Shown here one piece after another: positions 1 to 7,714 of a DNA stretch of 64,000 bases. The stretch is taken from positions 186,001-250,000 of the forward strand of contig NZ_JBHRXZ010000022.1 of NCBI RefSeq assembly GCF_042648805.1, written 5' to 3'. A program made the position numbers and the translations under genes. This DNA is from Azomonas tarimensis (GTDB lineage Bacteria; Pseudomonadota; Gammaproteobacteria; Pseudomonadales; Pseudomonadaceae). The notes under the pieces are model-generated. The model was not told the DNA's origin, did no database searches, and was given only the letters and a program-made list of their open reading frames with translations. Numbering within the stretch: the stretch's first letter is position 1; each line of letters begins with the position of its first letter.

Positions 1-344
1 AAGGGCAGGGCATCAGCCAGTTCTGCCGCGCTGCGCACGGACTGCCCATCAATCCTGATCTGCAGCTCACCACTGCGTTCACGTGCGATGCCTAGCGCAC
101 GCGTCTGTCCGGACGGCGTTTCCACCTGCCCGAACACGGTGCAACTGACCTGTTCGTGAGCGATGACAGGGGCAGCACGGCTGCTGCGAAAGGAGCGCGC
201 CATACCAAGGAGGTGGATGGCTTCAAGCAGGCTGGTCTTGCCGCTGCCATTGGCGCCGAAAAGGATATTGATGCGAGGAGAGGGCGAGAGGGTCACCGGG
301 TGCAGGTTGCGCACGCCGGTGACCGAAAGTCGGCTGAGCGACAT
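1..344 (-). CDS. recF: RecF, DNA replication/repair protein (N-terminal part, cut by window edge)
   Basis: RecF is an SMC-like ATPase that helps load RecA at gaps in damaged or stalled DNA. Only the first 114 codons are in the window; the gene runs off the left edge. The ATG at 344 opens MSLSRLSVTGVRNL, followed by a Walker A motif GANGSGKT at residues 30-37, typical of RecF. It starts 10 bases after the dnaN stop, so it is the third gene of the classic dnaA-dnaN-recF operon. gyrB would be expected beyond the edge. Confidence 0.95.
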   Translation of the reverse strand, partial: MSLSRLSVTGVRNLHPVTLSPSPRINILFGANGSGKTSLLEAIHLLGMARSFRSSRAAPVIAHEQVSCTVFGQVETPSGQTRALGIARERSGELQIRIDGQSVRSAAELADALP

Positions 345-354
345 CGGGCGTAGG

Positions 355-1458
355 TCAGAGCCGCATCGGCATGACGACGTAGGAGCAATCGCCGTTGTCG
401 GCTTCCTGAACGAGTGCGCTGCTATTGGCGTCCGACAGGGTCAGGCGGACCTGCTCGCTGCCCATGACGCCGAGCACGTCCAACAGATAGCTCACGTTGA
501 AGCCGATCTCCAGCGGGCTGCCCTCGTACTCGACGAGGATCTCTTCTTCGGCTTCTTCCTGCTCGGGGTTGTTGGCCTGGATCTTGAGCAGACCGCTCTG
601 CAGCTGCAGGCGTACCCCACGATATTTTTCGTTGGAAAGGATGGCAGTACGGCTGAAGGCCTCGCGCAGCAGTTGCCGATCACCCACGACGAACTTGTCT
701 CCGCCTCGGGGAAGCACGCGTTCGTAGTCAGGAAACTTGCCGTCCACCAGCTTGGAGGTAAAGGTAAAATCAGCGGTGGTGGCGCGAATGTGGTGCTGAC
801 CGAGGACGATATTGACCTCGCCGTCCTGATCGGTGAGCAGCCGCGCCAGTTCCAGAATACCCTTGCGTGGCACGATGATCTGGTGGCGGTCTCCCTGGCC
901 GATGCCGGCGCTGAGCGAACACAGGGCCATGCGGTGGCCATCGGTGGTCACCGCGCGCAGCTGGTCCTGATGCACTTCGAGAAGCATGCCGTTGAGGTAA
1001 TAGCGCACATCCTGTTGTGCCATGGCGAAACTGGTGCGCTCGATCAGCCGCCGCAACTTGCCCTGGGCCAGGGAAAAGGTGAGCGACCCCTGACTTTCCT
1101 CAACGCTGGGAAACTCGCTGGCCGGCAGGGTCGACAGGCTGAAGCGGGAGCGGCCGGATTTGACCACCACCTTCTGATCGTCGAGGCGAATGTCGATCAT
1201 CGCTTCGGCCGGCAGGCTCTTGCAGATGTCCATCAGCTTGCGCGCCGGCACGGTGATTTCGCCGGCGTCGGCCGCCTCTTCGAGATCGACCCGGCCAACA
1301 AGCTCGACTTCCAGGTCGGTGCCGGTGAGCGACAGCCGCTGCCCGTCGATAACCAGCAGGACATTGGAAAGCACTGGCAGGGTCTGGCGCCGCTCGACGA
1401 CGCCGGCCACCAGCTGCAAGGGTTTCAACAAGGCTTCGCGCTGAATGGTGAAATGCAT
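355..1458 (-). CDS. dnaN: DNA polymerase III beta subunit (sliding clamp)
   Basis: Encodes the 367-residue ring-forming clamp that tethers DNA polymerase III to the template and serves as a platform for Hda, MutS and other clamp-binding proteins. The start MHFTIQREALLKPL and the end YVVMPMRL are diagnostic of proteobacterial DnaN, and length fits the family (about 367). The ATG at 1458 lies 32 bases after the dnaA stop, and recF follows 10 bases downstream, consistent with a single operon read from the dnaA promoter. Confidence 0.98.
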   Translation of the reverse strand: MHFTIQREALLKPLQLVAGVVERRQTLPVLSNVLLVIDGQRLSLTGTDLEVELVGRVDLEEAADAGEITVPARKLMDICKSLPAEAMIDIRLDDQKVVVKSGRSRFSLSTLPASEFPSVEESQGSLTFSLAQGKLRRLIERTSFAMAQQDVRYYLNGMLLEVHQDQLRAVTTDGHRMALCSLSAGIGQGDRHQIIVPRKGILELARLLTDQDGEVNIVLGQHHIRATTADFTFTSKLVDGKFPDYERVLPRGGDKFVVGDRQLLREAFSRTAILSNEKYRGVRLQLQSGLLKIQANNPEQEEAEEEILVEYEGSPLEIGFNVSYLLDVLGVMGSEQVRLTLSDANSSALVQEADNGDCSYVVMPMRL

Positions 1459-1490
1459 GATCGGATTCCCAAGCTAAGAGGGGTGGCTAA

Positions 1491-2978
1491 TCAAGTGGTC
1501 AGGGTACGCAGCAGATTCTTGTAGTCTTCGCGGATATCCGCGTCGAGCTCACGCAGTTCGGCGATCTTACGGCAGGCGTGCAGGACGGTGGTGTGATCGC
1601 GGCCGCCAAAGGCATCGCCGATTTCCGGCAGACTGTGGTTGGTCAGCTCCTTGGACAACGCCATGGCCACCTGCCGTGGGCGGGCGACCGAACGGGAGCG
1701 GCGCTTGGAGAGCAGATCGGAAATCTTGATCTTGTAGTACTCGGCAACGGTGCGCTGGATGTTGTCGACGCTGACCAGCTTGTCCTGCAGCGCCAGCAGA
1801 TCCTTGAGCGACTCGCGGATGAGTTCGATGGTGATGTCGCGTCCCATGAAGTGAGCGTGGGCAATCACCCGCTTGAGCGCGCCTTCGAGTTCGCGCACGT
1901 TCGACCGGATTCGCTGCGCGATGAAGAACGCCGCGTCATGGGGCAATTCCACCCGAGCCTGATCGGCTTTTTTCATCAGGATGGCCACCCGTGTCTCCAA
2001 CTCTGGAGGCTCGACCGCAACCGTCAGCCCCCAGCCAAAGCGGGACTTGAGCCGCTCTTCGAGGCCATCGATCTCCTTCGGGTAACGGTCGCTGGTGAGG
2101 ATGACCTGCTGTCCGCCTTCAAGCAGTGCGTTGAAGGTGTGAAAGAATTCTTCCTGCGAGCGCTCCTTCTTGGCAAAGAACTGGATGTCATCGATCAGCA
2201 GCGCGTCCACCGAACGATAGAAGCGCTTGAACTCGTTGATGGCGTTCAGTTGCAGCGCCTTCACCATGTCGGCGACGAAACGCTCGGAATGCAGGTAGAC
2301 GACCTTGGCGTTCGGGTTCTTCTTCAGCAGATGGTTACCCACTGCATGCATCAGGTGGGTCTTGCCCAGCCCGACTCCGCCGTAAAGAAACAACGGGTTG
2401 TAACCATGCTTGATGTTGTCGGCCACCTGCCAGGCGGCGGCTCGCGCGAGCTGGTTAGACTTGCCCTCGACGAAATTCTCGAAAGTGAACGAGCGGTTCA
2501 GATAGCTGGTGTGCTTGAGCCCACCTTCGACCTGTACAGTCCGCTCGCCTCGCGAGGGCTGCACCGGCGGTACCTCTCCAGCCGCGGTTACATCCTGGGC
2601 TTGCACTTCACTCGCCCGGGCTGCCATTGAAACCTGGCCTGATTCAGTTGCCGAAGCCGCTGCCGAAGGAGGTGCGCTGCTGGCTGTCGCGTTACGCGCC
2701 GTCGAAGCGGAGGACAGGGCCGAGGTGGGCGACCGGCGGCTACCGATACGCAAGGACAGAACCGGCGGATGCTCGGTGGCTCGCTCGCTGATCAACTCCA
2801 TCAAGCGGGTCAGGTACTTCTCATTGACCCAATCGAGCACGAATCGATTGGGCGCATAGATATGTAGCTCTTGCCCCGCGTCTTCCACCTGCAGCGGCCG
2901 GATCCAGGTGTTGAACTGTTGGGCAGGCAGTTCATCTCGCAACAACTCAACACAATGCTGCCATAGTTCAAGCGACAC
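1491..2978 (-). CDS. dnaA: Chromosomal replication initiator DnaA
   Basis: AAA+ initiator that binds DnaA boxes and melts oriC. The 495-residue protein starts at GTG 2978 (MSLELWQHCVELL). Domain I covers about residues 1-80, a variable Ala/Ser-rich linker (domain II) about 80-160, then the AAA+ core with Walker A GGVGLGKT at 200-207 and Walker B LLIDDIQ at 260-266. The C-terminal DNA-binding domain carries the DnaA signature GGRDHTTVLHACRK at about 458-471. A candidate -10 hexamer TACAAT on the minus strand (3047-3042) has a consensus DnaA box at 3064-3072 just upstream of it, which fits DnaA autoregulation. Confidence 0.98.
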   Translation of the reverse strand: MSLELWQHCVELLRDELPAQQFNTWIRPLQVEDAGQELHIYAPNRFVLDWVNEKYLTRLMELISERATEHPPVLSLRIGSRRSPTSALSSASTARNATASSAPPSAAASATESGQVSMAARASEVQAQDVTAAGEVPPVQPSRGERTVQVEGGLKHTSYLNRSFTFENFVEGKSNQLARAAAWQVADNIKHGYNPLFLYGGVGLGKTHLMHAVGNHLLKKNPNAKVVYLHSERFVADMVKALQLNAINEFKRFYRSVDALLIDDIQFFAKKERSQEEFFHTFNALLEGGQQVILTSDRYPKEIDGLEERLKSRFGWGLTVAVEPPELETRVAILMKKADQARVELPHDAAFFIAQRIRSNVRELEGALKRVIAHAHFMGRDITIELIRESLKDLLALQDKLVSVDNIQRTVAEYYKIKISDLLSKRRSRSVARPRQVAMALSKELTNHSLPEIGDAFGGRDHTTVLHACRKIAELRELDADIREDYKNLLRTLTT

Positions 2979-3041
2979 GGACTTACCTCAAAGGAACGCA
3001 ACGGGCTGCTACCCGGTCGGCGCGCGACGGGGCAGCACGGC

Positions 3042-3400
3042 ATTGTACTACTGCCCCAGCTGCTTATCCACAAAGCACTTCCTACCTGATGGCGCTTTCG
3101 TCGGGGGCTGCGGATGCTTATGCCGACACCTCCTGGAGGTCTGTGGATAACTAAAGGTGAGGCCTGGGGGTGATGAAGTGGCAAAACCGTGGATAATCCT
3201 GGCTGTGGATAAATATCCTTTCTATCCTCAGCTTGTCCCAGCGATCCCCACCGCCCATCCCCCTCTTTCCCGGTGGGTTATACCTCCTTGTCAGCTGCAC
3301 CAGCGCCGGGCTCGAAGCAGTTATCCACAGACAGGTGGCCGCCTAAGAGTAATTGACGTTACAAGCTTTCTTTAAACTCTTTCTTTCTGTTATCCACTGC
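3042..3400. other. oriC: Replication origin oriC, rpmH-dnaA intergenic region
   Basis: This 554-base gap between dnaA and rpmH holds a cluster of DnaA boxes. Exact TTATCCACA copies (either orientation) lie at 3064-3072, 3142-3150, 3204-3212 and 3321-3329. One-mismatch copies lie at 3188-3196 and 3390-3398. A pyrimidine/AT-rich stretch at about 3358-3390 (ACAAGCTTTCTTTAAACTC...) directly beside the last box is the likely unwinding element. Cloned Pseudomonas origins come from this same rpmH-dnaA interval. The exact limits are my estimate. Confidence 0.9.
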
Positions 3401-3443
3401 CGGCTCCCGTCCGAACTGCCTTTGCAAAGATGCTGATTGGAAA

Positions 3444-3472
3444 TTGACCTGCCTCGCAGCCCTCTCTACAAT
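3444..3472 (+). promoter_or_regulatory. Sigma70 promoter of rpmH-rnpA-yidD-yidC
   Basis: TTGACC at 3444-3449 and TACAAT at 3467-3472 are separated by 17 bases, close to the sigma70 consensus. The rpmH start lies about 60 bases downstream. The promoter reads away from oriC, opposite to dnaA. Confidence 0.7.
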
Positions 3473-3532
3473 CGCCGGTCTCTTTATGCCGGGGTCATTC
3501 CGTCCCTGGTGTGATCATCCAGGTAAGCAATC

Positions 3533-3667
3533 ATGAAACGTACTTTCCAGCCCAGCGTTCTGAAGCGCGCTCGTACCCACGGCTTCCGTGCCCGCATGGC
3601 CACCAAGAATGGTCGTCAGGTCCTGTCCCGTCGTCGTGCCAAAGGCCGTAAGCGTCTGACCGTCTGA
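3533..3667 (+). CDS. rpmH: 50S ribosomal protein L34
   Basis: A 44-residue, very basic protein beginning MKRTFQPSVLKRARTHGF and ending GRKRLTV, identical in layout to L34 of Pseudomonas. L34 is a small structural protein of the large ribosomal subunit. The gene is first in the rpmH-rnpA-yidD-yidC cluster, with a candidate sigma70 promoter at 3444-3472 and the rnpA start 14 bases past its stop. Confidence 0.98.
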   Translation: MKRTFQPSVLKRARTHGFRARMATKNGRQVLSRRRAKGRKRLTV

Positions 3668-3681
3668 AGACAGCGGATCAG

Positions 3682-4080
3682 GTGGTGAGTCGGAGTTTCG
3701 GTCGGGAAAAGCGTCTTTTGACACCCCGGCAATTCAAATCAGTCTTCGACTCCCCTTCAGGCAAGGTGCCCGGTCGGCAGGTGTTGCTGCTGGCACGCCA
3801 GAATGAGCTCGAGCACCCCCGCCTAGGCCTGGTCATCGGCAAGAAGAGCGTCAAGCTCTCGGTAGAGCGCAACCGCATCAAGCGGCAGATTCGTGAATCC
3901 TTCCGCCTGCATCAGCAGGATCTGGCGGGATGGGACATCGTGATCATCGCGCGCAAAGGTCTGGGCGATCAGCCGAACCCGGAACTGGCCAGGCAATTTG
4001 GCAAGTTATGGAAACGCCTGGGTCGTCAACAGCCTGTCGTAGGCCACCATGACGAAACCTCAGCGAAATCCGATGCGTAA
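3682..4080 (+). CDS. rnpA: Ribonuclease P protein component
   Basis: Protein subunit of RNase P, which with the M1 RNA removes 5' leaders from tRNA precursors. The 132-residue basic protein starts at GTG 3682 (MVSRSFGREKRLLTPRQF). It contains the RNase P signature around VERNRIKRQIRESFR (about residues 54-68). A second GTG at 3685 is possible, but MVSR matches Pseudomonas homologues. Its 3' end overlaps the yidD start by 8 bases, suggesting coupled translation. Confidence 0.96.
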   Translation: MVSRSFGREKRLLTPRQFKSVFDSPSGKVPGRQVLLLARQNELEHPRLGLVIGKKSVKLSVERNRIKRQIRESFRLHQQDLAGWDIVIIARKGLGDQPNPELARQFGKLWKRLGRQQPVVGHHDETSAKSDA

Positions 4081-4318
4081 GCTGGCGCTTGCCTCCATCC
4101 AGGTTTATCGCTACGCCATCAGCCCCTTGATGGCCAGCCACTGCCGTTTCTACCCCAGCTGTTCCTGCTACGCCTATGAAGCCGTGGAAACCCATGGCCT
4201 GCTACGCGGTGGATGGCTGAGCCTACGCCGCCTCGGTCGCTGTCATCCCTGGCATCCCGGTGGTTATGACCCGGTGCCGGGCTCCCCATCCAAAACCTCT
4301 CCTTCGATGGCCGATTAA
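4073..4318 (+). CDS. yidD: Membrane protein insertion efficiency factor YidD
   Basis: Small 81-residue protein of the YidD family (also called haemolytic-like or DUF37), which assists YidC-dependent membrane insertion. The family hallmark CRFYPSCSCYA and the later RCHPWHPGGYDPVP are present. I chose ATG 4073 (MRKLALASIQ), which overlaps rnpA by 8 bases. An upstream ATG at 4049 in the same frame would add eight residues not seen in relatives. yidC follows 4 bases after the stop. Confidence 0.93.
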   Translation: MRKLALASIQVYRYAISPLMASHCRFYPSCSCYAYEAVETHGLLRGGWLSLRRLGRCHPWHPGGYDPVPGSPSKTSPSMAD

Positions 4319-4322
4319 GCTA

Positions 4323-5993
4323 ATGGATATCAAACGCACGATCCTGCTCGTTGCCCTGGCAGTCGTTTCCTACCTGATGATTCTCCAGTGGAACGCAGAT
4401 TACGGTCAGCCGGAGATGCCGCCTGAAACGGCGCAGCAACGAACCGACGCGCCGTCCCTGCCCGAGACGCCCACCGCCCTCGAAGGGCAGGCGGACGACG
4501 TGCCGACCCTCGCCACCGACCAGGCGGCGGCAATCCCTGCCAGCGCACCAAGCCAGAACCTGATCCGCGTTCGCACGGACGTCCTCGACCTGGCCATAGA
4601 CCCGCGTGGTGGAGACATCGTCGAACTGCACCTGTTGCAGTACCCACGCCGGCAGGATCGTCCGGACGTGCCGTTCCAGCTGTTCGAGCGCAGCCCCCAG
4701 CGTACCTATGAAGCCCAGAGTGGCCTGATCGGTGATGGTCCGGACCAGCCCGGCGGACGGCCGCTGTACACCACCGCCCAGCAGCAATACCAGTTGGGCG
4801 AGGGCCAGCAGCAACTGGTGGTCGACCTGAATTTCAGCGACAACGGCGTCGACTACATCAAGCGCTTCACCCTCAGCCGTGGCGAGCATGCCTTGCAGGT
4901 CGATTACCTGATCGACAACCAGACCGAGCAGCCCTGGACCGGTTACATGTTCGCCCAGCTCAAGCGTGACGGCAGCGGCGACCCCTCTTCGACCACCGCC
5001 ACCGGCACCGCGACCTACCTCGGCGCAGCCATGTGGACTCCGGACGAGCCCTACCGCAAGGTTTCACGCGGCGACATGGAAAGCCGCAACCTTCGCGAAA
5101 CCGTGGTCGGTGGCTGGGTCGCCTGGCTGCAGCACTACTTTGTCACCGCCTGGGTACCGCCGGCCGACAGCACCAACCAGGTACAGACCCGTCGCGACTC
5201 CCAAGGCAATTACATCATCGGCTATACCGGCCATGCGGTAACCGTGCCCGCCGGCCAGCAAGGCCAGGTCGGTGCTACCCTGTATGCCGGTCCGAAACTG
5301 CAGGACGATCTGAAAGCGCTGTCCCCGGGACTGGAACTGACCGTCGACTACGGTTTCCTGTGGTTCCTCGCCCAGCCGATCTTCTGGCTGCTGCAGGTTA
5401 TCCACAGTGTGCTGGGCAACTGGGGCTGGTCGATCATCGTGCTGACGATCCTGATCAAGCTGATGTTCTTCCCGCTGTCGGCCGCCAGCTACCGCTCCAT
5501 GGCGCGCATGCGTGCCGTTGCGCCGAAGATGCAGTCGCTGAAGGAACTGCACGGCGACGATCGCCAGAAGATGTCCCAGGCGATGATGGAGCTGTACAAG
5601 AAGGAAAAGATCAATCCGCTGGGCGGCTGCCTGCCGATCCTGGTGCAGATGCCGGTGTTCCTGGCACTGTACTGGGTACTGCTGGAAAGCGTCGAAATGC
5701 GCCAGGCGCCCTGGATGTTCTGGATCACCGATCTGTCGATCAAGGATCCCTTCTTCATCCTGCCGCTGATCATGGGTGCGACCATGTTCATCCAGATGGC
5801 GCTGAACCCGACGCCGCCGGACCCGATGCAGGCGAAGATCATGAAGCTGATGCCGATCATCTTCACCTTCTTCTTCCTCTGGTTCCCGGCCGGTCTGGTC
5901 CTGTACTGGGTGGTCAACAACGTCCTGTCCATCGGTCAGCAGTGGTACATTACCCGCAAGATCGAGGCGGCGGCCAAAGCCAAGGCCAGCTGA
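4323..5993 (+). CDS. yidC: Membrane protein insertase YidC
   Basis: Inner-membrane insertase for Sec-dependent and independent proteins, including Fo subunits a and c encoded downstream in this window. The 556-residue protein starts MDIKRTILLVALAVVSYLMI (TM1), followed by a large periplasmic domain (about residues 60-350). The conserved C-terminal insertase core contains the stretch PLSAASYRSMARMRAVAPK, GGCLPILVQMPVFLALYWVL and the Lys-rich tail. ATG 4323 is preferred over upstream in-frame starts because it gives the family N terminus. A strong terminator follows at 6011-6034. Confidence 0.97.
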   Translation: MDIKRTILLVALAVVSYLMILQWNADYGQPEMPPETAQQRTDAPSLPETPTALEGQADDVPTLATDQAAAIPASAPSQNLIRVRTDVLDLAIDPRGGDIVELHLLQYPRRQDRPDVPFQLFERSPQRTYEAQSGLIGDGPDQPGGRPLYTTAQQQYQLGEGQQQLVVDLNFSDNGVDYIKRFTLSRGEHALQVDYLIDNQTEQPWTGYMFAQLKRDGSGDPSSTTATGTATYLGAAMWTPDEPYRKVSRGDMESRNLRETVVGGWVAWLQHYFVTAWVPPADSTNQVQTRRDSQGNYIIGYTGHAVTVPAGQQGQVGATLYAGPKLQDDLKALSPGLELTVDYGFLWFLAQPIFWLLQVIHSVLGNWGWSIIVLTILIKLMFFPLSAASYRSMARMRAVAPKMQSLKELHGDDRQKMSQAMMELYKKEKINPLGGCLPILVQMPVFLALYWVLLESVEMRQAPWMFWITDLSIKDPFFILPLIMGATMFIQMALNPTPPDPMQAKIMKLMPIIFTFFFLWFPAGLVLYWVVNNVLSIGQQWYITRKIEAAAKAKAS

Positions 5994-6010
5994 ACCCGCC
6001 AGCCGCCTGC

Positions 6011-6034
6011 AAACGCCCCGTGATCGGGGCGTTT
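6011..6034 (+). terminator. Rho-independent terminator after yidC
   Basis: A perfect 10-base stem AAACGCCCCG / CGGGGCGTTT with a TGAT loop is followed by a short T run. It ends the rpmH-yidC operon 17 bases after the yidC stop, and mnmE begins only 24 bases beyond it, so mnmE may be partly read through. Confidence 0.85.
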
Positions 6035-6057
6035 TGCTATTCGCCGGAGGAAACGTC

Positions 6058-7425
6058 ATGTCCAGCGCTCGAGACACCATTGCCGCGGTTGCGACGGCCC
6101 AGGGGCGGGGAGGGGTCGGCATCGTCCGGGTCTCCGGCAGCCGCGCCCGGGCAATCGCCATCAGCCTCAGCGGGCTGGAACCCGAGCCACGCCACGCCTA
6201 TTACCGCGAATTCTTCGCCGACGACGGTGAAGTGATCGACCAGGGGTTGCTGTTGTTCTTTCCCGGCCCGCATTCGTTCACCGGCGAGGATGTGCTGGAA
6301 CTGCAGGGGCACGGCGGGCCGGTGGTGCTCGACATGCTGCTGCAGCGGTGTCTGGAACTGGGCGCGCGCCAGGCTCGGCCCGGGGAGTTCAGCGAACGCG
6401 CCTTTCTCAACGAGAAGCTCGACCTGGCACAGGCCGAGGCCATCGCCGACCTGATCGAGGCCAGTTCGGCGCAAGCGGCGCGTAATGCGCTGCGCTCGCT
6501 GCAGGGGGAGTTCTCCCGGCGGGTGCATGGGCTGACCGAGGCGCTGATTCAGCTGAGGATCTATGTCGAAGCGGCGATCGACTTTCCCGAGGAAGAGATC
6601 GACTTCCTGGCCGATGGTCACGTGCTGGGCCGGCTGGACAGCGTGCGCCAGCGCCTGGCGCTGGTGCTGCAGGAAGCGGGGCAGGGCGCACTGTTGCGCG
6701 AAGGCATGACAGTGGTCATCGCCGGCCGCCCCAACGCAGGCAAGTCGAGCCTGCTCAATGCGCTCGCCTGTCGCGACGCGGCGATCGTGACGGACATCGC
6801 TGGCACCACCCGGGACATCCTGCGCGAACATATCCACATCGACGGCATGCCGCTGCATGTGGTGGATACCGCGGGCTTGCGCGAAGCCACCGATCAGGTG
6901 GAGCGCATCGGCGTCGAACGGGCAGTCAAGGCCATCACCGACGCTGACCGGATCCTCCTGGTGGTCGATTGCTCGGCCCCGGAAGCGACCGACCCGCTTG
7001 GACTCTGGGCGGAGTTTCTGGACGCGGCGCCCGATCCGGCACGCCTCACCCTGGTGTTGAACAAGGCCGACCTGACCTCCGAGCCCGTCCGCCTCGAGCA
7101 GAACGACTCGGGGCTGACCCGGCTCTACCTCTGTGCCCGTGATGGGCAAGGTCTGGACCTGCTGCGCGAACACCTGAAGACCTGCATGGGTTACCAGCAG
7201 ACCAGCGAAAGCGGGTTCAGCGCCCGCCGCCGCCACCTCGACGCCCTGCGCCGGGCGGCCGCCTGCCTCGAGCACGGGCGGGCGCAACTGCTTGGCAGCA
7301 ATGCCGGGGAGTTGCTCGCCGAAGACCTGCGTCTGGCGCAGCAGGCGCTTGGCGAAATCACCGGCGCGTTCAGCGCGGACGATCTGCTCGGCCGGATCTT
7401 CTCAAGTTTCTGCATCGGCAAGTGA
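6058..7425 (+). CDS. mnmE: tRNA modification GTPase MnmE (TrmE)
   Basis: With MnmG it makes the cmnm5 modification on U34 of several tRNAs. The 455-residue protein starts at ATG 6058 (MSSARDTIAAVATAQGRGG). It has the N-terminal tetrahydrofolate-binding domain (about 1-120), a helical domain with an inserted G domain (G1 GRPNAGKS at 223-230, followed by DIAGTTRD and DTAGLRE), and the invariant C-terminal CIGK. In most Pseudomonas chromosomes mnmG lies close by. Here the Mrp operon separates mnmE from mnmG by more than 6 kb. Confidence 0.97.
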   Translation: MSSARDTIAAVATAQGRGGVGIVRVSGSRARAIAISLSGLEPEPRHAYYREFFADDGEVIDQGLLLFFPGPHSFTGEDVLELQGHGGPVVLDMLLQRCLELGARQARPGEFSERAFLNEKLDLAQAEAIADLIEASSAQAARNALRSLQGEFSRRVHGLTEALIQLRIYVEAAIDFPEEEIDFLADGHVLGRLDSVRQRLALVLQEAGQGALLREGMTVVIAGRPNAGKSSLLNALACRDAAIVTDIAGTTRDILREHIHIDGMPLHVVDTAGLREATDQVERIGVERAVKAITDADRILLVVDCSAPEATDPLGLWAEFLDAAPDPARLTLVLNKADLTSEPVRLEQNDSGLTRLYLCARDGQGLDLLREHLKTCMGYQQTSESGFSARRRHLDALRRAAACLEHGRAQLLGSNAGELLAEDLRLAQQALGEITGAFSADDLLGRIFSSFCIGK

Positions 7426-7714
7426 GCGCCAGCGCGGGCCCCATGGAAACGTTTTGCCGTTCAAGCCGTCTCATCCTAGCAACTCGCCAAGGATCTTCGG
7501 CCATCGTGCGGGAAATGATTAGCTTTAACAGCGAATGACTCTGGCCAACGGCAAGCGGCTCGCCGCACTCGAAAAGCCCGGCCTTCGCCTGGAGCCGGCC
7601 GGCAGTGACACAGCCGGTAACAGCCTTCACCGCTTCGATTGGCTAACCTAGAACGATCCGCGCGCTTCCCCGCCATGGATTACTGGACCTTCCACACGAG
7701 AACAGGACGGCGCC

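Noticed and set aside
163..1524. Long open frame on the plus strand across dnaN (453 codons)
   Set aside because: It is the antisense shadow of dnaN in a high-G+C gene; no family resemblance and no RBS.
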